Below, piece by piece: positions 22,230-32,300 of a stretch of 64,000 nt of DNA. The position numbers were made by a program, and so were the translations under genes. The number at the start of each line of letters is the position of its first letter. Within the stretch, counting starts at the first letter, position 1. The DNA comes from Xestospongia bergquistia (lineage: Eukaryota; Porifera; Demospongiae; Haplosclerida; Petrosiidae): NCBI GenBank assembly GCA_963965975.1, contig OZ014414.1, forward strand, positions 3,137,501 through 3,201,500. The letters are read 5' to 3'. The notes under the pieces are model-generated. The model did no database searches. It was given only the letters and a program-made list of their open reading frames with translations, and was not told the DNA's origin.

Positions 22230-22856
22230 TTTAATCTAAAGTAAATATGCTTCTTTACTAACCATCAACTCACCATCACTTACCACACTAAAAGTTATCA
22301 TATACTTGTCAGTCTCTTATTTATCTCAGTGTTATTAATGATACTATATCCTGTACTTTAATACTTTCATTCAGTTTTATTTATTTTTGTTCTATTCTGT
22401 TTGTGCCCTTCAAACTAGCAGTAGCTATGGGGTATTCATGTTGTCAATAAAAAAGGTGGTTCAACAACTCATTTATGCTTACTATTAATTATAAAATATT
22501 ATTATTTGTAATAATAGAAGTGTTAACAGTACTCATTGCAATTATCTACATATTGTCACCTAATGAATATTATTAAAATCTAATTAACAAAACAAGTCAG
22601 CTAGTTTGTCTTTATTGTCAGTCTGTTATAAGTGATTTATTAACATGTAGTCACAATGTACTATTGATTTACTGATAACAAGAAAGTACTAGTTCCTTTA
22701 AGATACATGCAGTTTAGAGAGTATTGCAATCCATTCATCTACTTCAACTATCTATGTGTCTACTTGTACTATTTGATATATGTCTATTTTTACAGACATT
22801 AATTAATTCATTTATACATTTATTTGTCCATTTATCTCCTGTTAATCCTTTCATCT
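22223..22856. repeat. Segmental duplication block A, copy 2
   Basis: Near-identical to 20363-20993. Here it continues into block C (22857-24302) rather than into B. The diverged copy at 49061-50290 also continues from A into C, suggesting A-C is the older arrangement. Confidence 0.9.
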
Positions 22857-24302
22857 ATCCTTTAGGTCCAGTTTAAAGTTAACTCAAGATATAAGTCATG
22901 ACATAATGAAGTACTGAATGTGACATTATGTATAATTACCTGTTCAATTATAGATTCATTCATGCTTATGTTATGATAAACTACACTTATAAGATCAATT
23001 TAATATGTATATATGAAGCTACATTTGTGACTTGACTTGTGATAAGGGACACCTTCTGTAAAACATTTGTAATCTGATGTGTGAAAGGGAAACATTGTTA
23101 AATGCCTCAAAAACAGTTTTGTATACATACATTTGTTATACATACTATATATATAATAAGATGCATACAAAAATGCTTTTAAAGTATTTTAACAGTGGTT
23201 CCCTTTCACAAATAGAGTCACAAATGTTTTACAGAAGTGGTCCCTTATTTCAAGTCAAGTCACATTTATTTACAGTACAATTATTTATTTACATGTTCAT
23301 AGAATAAAAAAATAATAAGACAAAGCACATGTACTATATGTATCAAACATAATAATGATCAATGGGAACATAATTAAGATTTGTCTTTGACCATTAACAG
23401 ATTATCTATACTTTATTTGCAATTTCTACTATGAGGTGGATTCCCATAACCTCTGGGATCTCTTTTACTAATTAACACTAGATGTGATAGTCATAATAGG
23501 ATTGCAATGATGAGAATAGGACTGTTGGTGATATATATAGCTGTTTTGTTGAGGTTAGTAGCTAGAATAACTTGAACATCCTAAGTAAGGAGATTATTAA
23601 GACTGCTAGTAGGAACTGGATGATGATCAGTTGCATCTGTGAAACTAAGACATTACTATAGTAATAGAATTTGATCTATAGATTATGACTAATTATTATG
23701 AGTTGTATTAATTGCATATAAAATTAGTGACAATCTATTCTTACTGCATCCATCAAAAATAAATACCATCTCACAGTAGCTAGTCTACTAGCACTCTATT
23801 GACAACTATAAGTACTAGGCTGATGTAATATATAAGTATGAAATTGCATGCAAAAACAATCTCTGAAGAATACAGAAATAAACTCTATGAACACCTATTA
23901 ATGTACTTGTAGTAAGTAATAAATGTACATGCATGTTTAATGCTTTGTCTTACCATGAAATAATAGTATGATTTCTTTCTCTTAGTGTACTGCTGCTTTG
24001 TCATTCATTGAGTTTATAACTTAAAGGCAGAATGATCCTCTGATAGGAAATCACTTCATAGTAAAGTGATTCTGCACATAATTATTTGCAAATTATTGGT
24101 CTAAAATTTTTTCCCTCCAAGCTTTCCAAAGTAGGACTCATATACAGACCTCCATGAGAAAAATTTACAATTTAACCAAAACTAGAGTGCTGTTAACTTA
24201 TCTTTCAAATAGCTACTTTAATAACAATACTTGATAATCACTATGATAAAAATAAGCTAAGGTCTAATGACTGTATATATTTAAATTCTTAACTGTGCTA
24301 GT
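22857..24302. repeat. Segment C between duplicated blocks A2 and B2
   Basis: A 1.45-kb non-coding stretch. A diverged copy follows the third A copy at about 49460-50290 (for example GGTCCACTTTAAAGTTAACT against GGTCCAGTTTAAAGTTAACT). It contains the foldback repeat at 23028-23263. No gene seen. Confidence 0.75.
23028..23263. repeat. Foldback inverted repeat / small MITE
   Basis: The segment ACTTGACTTGTGATAAGGGA, CACCTTCTGTAAAACATTTG at about 23033-23070, and on to GTGTGAAAGGGAAACA at 23095, is about 85% complementary to 23194-23263. The two arms flank about 100 bp. It may be a foldback-type non-autonomous element. Confidence 0.7.
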
Positions 24303-25535
24303 TGTTACTAGTAATATGGTCTAGCAACCTAACCTCTCCTTTTTTTCTTAAGCTGATAGACATAGAATGGTCTAGAAGGGTATTGCCTGCTCATTGGAAT
24401 GTGTGGAATGTGGAGCAGTACCACAAAGTTGTCAAGGAACCATGGTTGCTGACGAGTAATAGTTTCGAGACAAGAGAGAGTTTCCTTGTTTTTGTACAAA
24501 TGGTAAAATGTACTAAAGATTTTGAGGTGCAATCTGGAATTGTACAGTAAAGATATTCCTCAGGAATTTCTTTAGTAGTTATGATTTGCAGGATTCTGTT
24601 ATGTACAATTTCACGTATATAGTAGAGCATCCTTTGAGATCAGAACAATATAATGGTATCCAGCAAACTCCATTGACTAAAAAATATTACCAGAATCAAT
24701 GCAATCCAACTCATTAACTACTAGTTCTACAAAGCTAATGATCTTTTGGTTTCTAAACATCAAATGTTTTAGAATATGCTATTTTAATAGTAAGTAAATG
24801 TATGTCTCTTAGACTAACTATGTGTTGACAAGTGCTGTATTTAATTATTAGACTTCTTTATTACTAGTGTACCAAGAGGATATAGAATTATTATACTTAA
24901 ATTTCAAATTTCATGGAATCACTAATTGATGTGTTACTTTACAGATTAAAGCACCAGTATCAGTTTATAACAGTGTGTGATATCTGACATTGTTGTTCCT
25001 GATGCTCTGACTTTATTGGAACTACTGCTCAATTGAAGTGGATATCATCTCATTATAATTCTAGATGGTATGGTTTAATGAAAGTCAATTTCAAAAGACT
25101 TAACATATAGTAATGTTGGTGATTGACTAATGTACATTGTATAAACATCAGAGACATATACATCATTGATATCGAATTATAACTTTTCAGTTACTTAATT
25201 ATTTGTGTCAAAATTAATCATTTTCTTTGTTAATTTGAAGTATTTGTATACTTATACTATCTACTCCATCTGCCCCTGTAATTTGATACTGTACTCATAG
25301 TCCATGAAACTAAATACTAAACATTTAAACATTATTACATGTAACAGATCATATTGCCTTGGAATCTCTTCCCCCAAAATATTAGAAATATCTAAGAAAT
25401 AGAATGAACTAACTCAGTAAATGCATTACAGAAAGGTATCTAGAGGTCTAGCAAGAAGTCTACACATTGATTATATTGTGATGATATTATTACAAATACT
25501 ATCAGTAACTAACTTGAGTACAGACATCTAACACT
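24303..25535. repeat. Segmental duplication block B, copy 2
   Basis: Near-identical to 20993-22229. One A is missing at AATGGTAAAATG relative to copy 1, and a few bases differ near 24970. It ends TAACACT and then runs into unique sequence. Confidence 0.92.
24329..24700 (-). pseudogene. COR-like/Cys-rich fragment (copy in block B2)
   Basis: Same fragment as 21019-21400, but a missing A splits the Cys-rich frame into two overlapping minus frames (24391-24630 and 24329-24532). It is therefore more damaged than copy 1. The motifs YIREIVHNRILQIITT and TRQQPWF are still readable. Confidence 0.65.
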
Positions 25536-26227
25536 CTCAAGATATGTAGGTGCTATAATCTGAATACATAATTCCTATGTGATTAATGTGGTATGATGAT
25601 CATAATATATTATATATGACAATTTTAAAAATAAATTTAGTTCACCACAGATGAATGTCAACAGGTTAATGTTTATCTGTTAGTGATTGAGTTCAAGATT
25701 ACAGGAGAAACTTGTAAAAAGCATTGAGGTTACTAAGTACCTACATGCACCAACTTTCAAACTTGCTTAATTAAAATACTGGACTTAGCACGAGATTGCC
25801 ATTGCAGTAATGCCAAAAAAAGACAAATCAGCTATCTATATTGTTATATTTTTGAGCAAATTGTCAGTAATGGTATGACAAATTAGTAATCATTGGAAAT
25901 TTTAGCTACTATACACTATGAAAGTTTAGTATTTTAGTAATTTTCACATTATTCTGGAACATATTCACTAATGAGCTATTGTTTATTACTTCACATCATT
26001 AAACCTTTCATAAGCAAATATTATTAATCATAATAATAGTCTAAATACAATATCCATGCCAAACCCCTTAACTGATAAAACATATGAATAGTTATGAACT
26101 GGTAGACACCAATTATATTTGAAAAATGAAAATTAAGTATATATATTAAGTTATTAACACGTTAGTGGTCACGAAAACAGCAGGTAAGATTCCCTTTCCG
26201 ATGGTCTATTTACCAGACTGATTTTAA
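25536..26227. other. Intergenic stretch before the piggyBac element
   Basis: AT-rich sequence with no gene or repeat recognised, up to the TTAA at 26228. Confidence 0.35.
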
Positions 26228-26504
26228 TTAACCCTTTACCAACCAATGACGCCATATGGCGTTTAGCCGTTTATTATTTAGTAGTGAAAGACCAATGACG
26301 CCATATGGCGTTTTCAACTTTAACAAAATTGACTTTAATAATAATAGCTCGTTCTTGCTACCTTTCTTTCGTATTTAGTATTTATAACAAATAGAAATCG
26401 TAATAATGAAAAATTAAAGCTAATTATTATGGGTGGACTCAAAAAACGGGAGAGTATCAAATGTAGTAACCAGCTGCTGCAATAGAAAATTTTGATAGTA
26501 AACA

Positions 26505-28564
26505 ATGGCTAGAAAGTATACTACAGATGAAGTATGTGAATTAGTAATGAAAGACAGTGATCATAAGATGGAAGAGTATATTTTTTCTGGAAGTGATGAT
26601 GAATTGGATGCTGAAGTGTTGGAAGAACTGGATGCTAGAGAAATGGAAGATATGTTAGTTGGTGCAAATGTTATACTTGGAAATGATACTGATTATAGTA
26701 GTGATAATGATGATGATAGTTATGTTGGTGATTATGCAAGTAAAATAGGTGGAAATGATAGTGATAGAGAAAGCAATACTAGTAGTGATATGAACCTTCA
26801 ATCAAGTGGTAGTCGTGGGAAAAAGGACGTTCTCGTGGTAGAGGTTGTGGTGGTCATAGAAGTAGTCGAGGTGGTAGAGGTCGTGGTAGAGGTCATGGTA
26901 AAGGATGTCATAGAGCTCGTTGTAGAGAGCAGGGCAAACCTGATAGTAGCAGCAATGATGTTGATTTACAATGGAGTGACCAAGCTTCAGATGTCACCAT
27001 TCAACCATTTGATAGTGTACCAGGACCAACAGTAACTCTTTCTCATAGTCCCTTCCAGATTTTTCTACTGTTTTTTACCAGGGCAATTATCGACCTAATT
27101 GTAGTAGAAACCAACAGATATGCTGCTCAGTGTTTAGGAAACAACAGCTGGAAAACCTGTACAGAGGAAATGTTAGCTTACTTTGGTTTTTGTATATTAA
27201 TGGGGATCAACAATCTTCCAGATATATATGATTACTGGTCAACAGATCCATGTCTTCACTATGCTCCAATAGCATCTAGAATATCACGGAAAAAGTTTAT
27301 GGAAATGAAATCATTTTTGCATTTTGTAGACAAGGATACCATTATACCACATGGACAACCTGGGTTCAACAGGCTGGTACGAGTTCGGCCTATTCTTGAC
27401 CTCCTAAAGTTTGATTCTTTGTATTGTCCACACAGAGATGTTTCAGTAGATGAAGCGATAATCAAATTTAAAGGAAAGTCAAAAATAACACAGTACATTC
27501 CATTGAAAACTATAAAACAGGGAATAAAGGTGTGGATTTTAGCTGACTCAGTCAATGGTTATATCACAGACTGTAAAGTTTACATTGGCAAGGAAGGTGA
27601 AAGAGTTGAAAAAATCTAGGCATGAAGATCGTATCAGAACTCACTTCAAAACTACCTAGTGGTCATCATGTGTACTTTGACAACTACTTTACTTCACTAC
27701 CATTACTACAACATTTACTTGATCATGATGACCTTTATTCCTGTGGAACATTTCGTGTAAATCATGCTGGAATACCATATGTTATCAAACAACTAAGAGA
27801 AGGTATGCAATGATAAGTTATACTTTGTATTTAGGTGATCTCAATCAAGGAGAGTTTATTTTTAGACAAGCCAGACATGTAGTTGTCACAGCATGGAAAG
27901 ATGAAAGACTTGTCTGTGTTATGTCCAGAAATTGTAATCCCACCAGCACTGTCAATGTAAAAAGGAAACAAAATACAATAAAACAACCACTTAATATTAT
28001 CTCATATAATAAGTACATGGGAGGTGTAGACAAGGCGGATCAATTATGTTCATATTACCAACTGCACATGAAATCACGGAAATTCTACATGTAAGAAAAG
28101 ATTAAAATACCATTATCACATATTATTTATTATTTAGGTATATATTCAAGTTCCTATTAGATGTAACCATCACCAACTCGTATATTCTTTTCAAGAACTA
28201 TATACCAGCTACTGCACAAGCAAGGTACAGTTATAAACAATTTAGATTAAACTTAGCGATTGAATTGATTGGAGACTATAACAGTCGTCAACGATATAGT
28301 ATGCCCAGACCCACATATGACTTAGCCAAGGCAAAGTCTACAACTCCCACAAAAAGAAGAAGATCGGACAACATAGATGAGGGAAATGGCCATTACCTTA
28401 CAAAATGTAACAAAGCTAGATGTTGGTACTGCTGGAATGTTAATAAAGTGAGACATGAAACCAGACTAAAATGTAAAGCATGTTATGTTCCTCTTTGCAT
28501 TTATACTCACAATGAAGATGATTGCTGCTTTGAAAAGTATCATATAGATCCACAACTGCATTAG
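26505..28564 (+). pseudogene. piggyBac transposase (DDE_Tnp_1_7), two frameshifts
   Basis: N-terminal acidic region (ELDAEVLEELDAREMED), then an Arg-Gly stretch, then the catalytic core. All three catalytic Asp blocks are present: VSVDEAI (about 27445), VYFDNYFTSLPL (about 27675) and YNKYMGGVDKADQL (about 28010). The C-terminal Cys-rich finger (CWYCWNVNK, CKACYVPLC, DDCCFEKYH) is complete, ending at TAG 28562-28564. Two short introns are inferred (GTATGC to TTTAG near 27802-27833; GTAAGA to TTTAG near 28091-28138). Two 1-nt losses, both in A-runs (about 26820 and 27615), break the frame. Otherwise recent-looking; the breaks could be real or sequencing error. Confidence 0.85.
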
Positions 28565-29037
28565 ACAGTACTTATCATTATCATTTCACTTATTATTATT
28601 ATGTTATCACTCATGTTTCTATACCTAAAACTGTGTAATAATAAATAAAAATAATAATAATAATAAAATAGCTTACTTACCGACACAGGTAGTTTACTTT
28701 TGATATAAATACCTTTCACAAACCTAAATAAAACATAATGACTCACTTAGAGTAGTACAAATAAAAAAAAAAGACGAATCAATCTCCTCAGTGGGGAGAC
28801 TGACTTGTGAAACATCGTAAAACGAACAGTTTATACAAAACTAGCGATAACACAGACCAAAAAATCACTAACCTTTCCACTGGAGTACTTCGGGTGAGCT
28901 TATAATCATGTTCTCTTGCTAAAAAACGGAGAAAAAAGCACACACAAACAATGCGTTTTTCAACTAAAATCTTATGGTCAAGAGAATATATTATTTCTCT
29001 TGATTAAATGCGCATGCGCGAACGGTTGGTAAACGAG
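28565..29037. other. piggyBac 3' non-coding region
   Basis: Contains an AAT microsatellite (about 28636-28670) and the subterminal region leading to the duplicated right-end motif. No gene. Confidence 0.5.
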
Positions 29038-29131
29038 CATGCGCGAACGGTTGGTAAAGGGTTTTAAAACAAATTTGAAAAGTTGGTTTAGGGTGAGACT
29101 ACTTTCCGTTACTTCACTGCTTCCATTTGTA

Positions 29132-29354
29132 ATGATTGATATTTCTCAATGGAGAATCAACATTGGATTATGGCATTGTTGTCATGTACTACGTAGTGCT
29201 ACAAAGGGAGCTGTCAACGTTACTGGATGGGTAGAGTCATTGCTGTGTTCTGAAAATGGGGATGTTACAAATCTGGTTTTCTCCCTGATTATGTTCCTTT
29301 TGTTGCTTCTTATATTATCAGGTGATGTTGAACTCAATCCTGGACCTTTAACAG
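29132..29354 (+). CDS. First exon of gene D: hydrophobic leader ending in a 2A motif
   Basis: Starts at ATG 29132 (MIDISQWRINIGLWHCC) with G at -3. It has a strongly hydrophobic stretch LVFSLIMFLLLLLIL directly followed by SGDVELNPGP, a perfect D(V/I)ExNPGP 2A ribosome-skipping consensus, then LT and a GTAAAT donor in phase 1. An upstream in-frame ATG at 29039 lies in the piggyBac end and would add 31 residues. At a 2A site the ribosome skips the Gly-Pro bond; the leader would be released and the downstream protein would start with Pro. If skipping fails, the leader could act as a signal sequence. 2A leaders have been reported on NLR-type proteins of sea urchin. Confidence 0.8.
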
Positions 29355-32300
29355 GTAAATATTTGCCTCTTGACATTCAACTGCAGTGAACTGAACTGAT
29401 TGTTAAATTACCATATTGTGACCATCATACTACATTCACACAGTATAGTGTGTATTCATATTATCGCTCCAGTATATTTTATAACATTCTTTTATTTTTG
29501 ATAGTGATAGAGATCTAACAAGATGTCTGTACTTAATTGTTCAATGACACTTTTATGATGTATTGCTGATTTTGTTCTTTTTATTTCATAGATATTAGAA
29601 ATAATTTAAAAGAGATTCCAAGGCACTATGATATGTTATGTCTATTAGCAGATATGCAAAATAGTTGGAGAGACATTGGTTTTGCCCTTAGAGTTTCTTC
29701 TGATTATTTGGATGGTTTATCACGTAGTCCAGACCACCCTCACACCAAACTATCTAATGTAATTAGTAACTGGATTGATTCTCGATCATCTCCTGTTACT
29801 TGGAGCACAGTGATCTCTGCCATTGAAAGTCTTATTGTTAATAACAAAAGGAAAGCTGATGAGATACGAGACTACCTTGGTAAATTAATAATTATTGTCA
29901 AATTACTAATTATAATGTGTGGTAATATCAGTATGATGTAGTAGCTACTTTATGACCAAATATTCTTGTAGGCATTTGCTAAGATTGTGTGAATTCACAT
30001 TAAGTAATAAGTTTTACATTATCATTGATAGTTAAAGCATTAAAAATAGCTTGTAATTATATTTTGAAAACTTCACAATTGTTAATAATATCATCAAATA
30101 GACATTACATTTATATGCAATTATGCATACATTAAAGTATCCCAAACAATGACTGAAAACATGCTTACACTGATTTTCTTTAACTTTACATGTACTTTCA
30201 AATGTCAGCTTTGCAAAGATTGTCATAGATGCAAGCTAATCTGTATTGTACAAGTAAGAAGAAAAATTACTGATGTTGTTATGACTTCTAACTACTATAA
30301 ATAGTACGTTTTCATCGATTTATTACAGGAAGGAAACAGAAGAGACTGAGATCAAACATATCAGAGTCTGATAAAGATGTACCTCCTAGGAAGCCAAAAT
30401 CTCTTACCTTAACATCTGACAGTGACTCAGAGTCATATGACACTTTAAGTAGTTGGGATAAAGAACCAGCTAGTGGGAGACCTTACAAGAAAAAAAGAAT
30501 GCCTCACATAAAGAAAAGAATAACACATAAACATAAAGGTATAGTCTGATTAGTGACATGTAATGAAGATACTTTATTGATTAATTTTATTGTCATATAA
30601 GGCAGATAATAAATATAAAGTGGTAGACAATAGTTTTAATTAATTTCAATGATTTTTGATTATTGTACAACATTATAATAATTTTTTGACTATGTTACAA
30701 ATACAACTGTATTTAGTTTTTAATGCTAATCCTAGTTTTGATAATTTATATTAATTACTTAATGTGATCCATTATGAATTTTATTCATGTTGTTCATTTT
30801 ATATAGGTTGTAAACGAACTAACCAAATAGAGGAAATGCCATCATCAAAGAGGAAATCTACTACTACTTCAAGTCAGCAATTGATAAAACCAAGTTAAAA
30901 TAAAGTACTACATGTGACACTTTCATATATTGCTTCAAATCAAAAGTGTCGTTAAAGCCAAATTTAGGATCACTTTGTACATAACAGCATTTAAATCCAG
31001 GAGTTCTTACCTTCACTATGGAGGAAGAGTGTGAAAATCCCATTCTCAATGATTAGAAAAACTAGCTCATGATTATCTTAGGAAGCTTACCAATTATGAA
31101 TGTGATTAACTACATTATAAATATAATTAAACAATAATTATTCTTACAAAGTTACAGGTAGACACAGAGCTTGTATTTTAAATGTCTGTTACATTTAGTC
31201 ATTTCCATAATATCATGACATCACATGTGAACACACTTGTCAAGTATAGAAGGATGGGTCATAATTAGAATACTTTGGATATTAATTTTAAGGGTGATTT
31301 CTTAGAGATAAAATCAGAACAAAATTTCAAAATTTATCAATGGCAAAATAAAAACCACTGAATTAGTCTTGTTATAACAGTCCCGTTTATTTAGAGAGGA
31401 AGGCCTCATGAGACTACCACTATAATTTACTATCAGTCTACTCAGCATTCATCAAGTTCAGACTTTGTTTAATGCTTTTAACATCATTGTCTTTTACTTT
31501 CAAAATAGTCTTGAGTTATGTAAATTTTGATATTACTCTCCTATTTATTACTAACCATTCAAAATTTTCCGAATGTTATAAAAAAGTCAATATGTCAATA
31601 CATTAGGTTAACTGTTACACTAACATTTACTGTAGTATTATAATTATAGCTTCTTCTCAGGACTAACTGCTAGTTATATTATTATCATAGTAAACAATGT
31701 TATAATGTCTTCTAACAACTGTAAATAGTAAGTGTTTTTTAATTTATCACAGGAGAAAAACAGAAGAGACTGAGATCAAATATATCAGTGTCTGATAAAG
31801 ATATTTCTCTTAGGAAGCAAACATTTCCTACTGTATCATCTGACAGTGAGTTAGAGTCATATTACAAATCAAGTATACGTATACGTGGTAAAAAACCAGC
31901 TAGTGGGAGATATTACATGAGAAAAGGAACATTTCACAAAATTACATCTTCAAGAATACCACATGAACATAAAGGTATATATATATAATTATGCTTTGAT
32001 TTAGTGATGTGTAATGAAGATACATTATGGAATCATTGTCATGTTAGGTAGGCAAGAGGGAAATAAAAGAGGATAATACTTATAATCAATTTCTATTTAC
32101 ACTGTATTAACTTGATCATTGTTCAGCATATTAACAATTTTTTTAACTCTGTTACAAGTAGTAATTACGTTTAATCATATTACATATAATTTGAACGAGA
32201 TCTCTTTCATATTAAAGCCGACATAAGATAGCAGCACATGTAACACTTTCATATATTGCTTCAAATCAAAAGTGTTTTCAAATCCAATATCCAATTTTAG

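Larger units (their letters stand above)
26232..29061 (+). mobile_element. piggyBac-superfamily transposon
   Basis: The left end is TTAA (26228-26231) followed by CCCTTTACCAACC; the right end is GGTTGGTAAAGGG at 29049-29061. The flank on the right is TTTTAA, so the TTAA lies two bases beyond the expected position. Near the left end the palindrome CGCCATATGGCG occurs twice (26250-26261 and 26299-26310), likely transposase sites. At the right end GCATGCGCGAACGGTTGGTA is tandemly duplicated (about 29011 and 29038). The transposase lies inside on the plus strand. Gene D starts within 70 bp of the right end. Confidence 0.85.
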
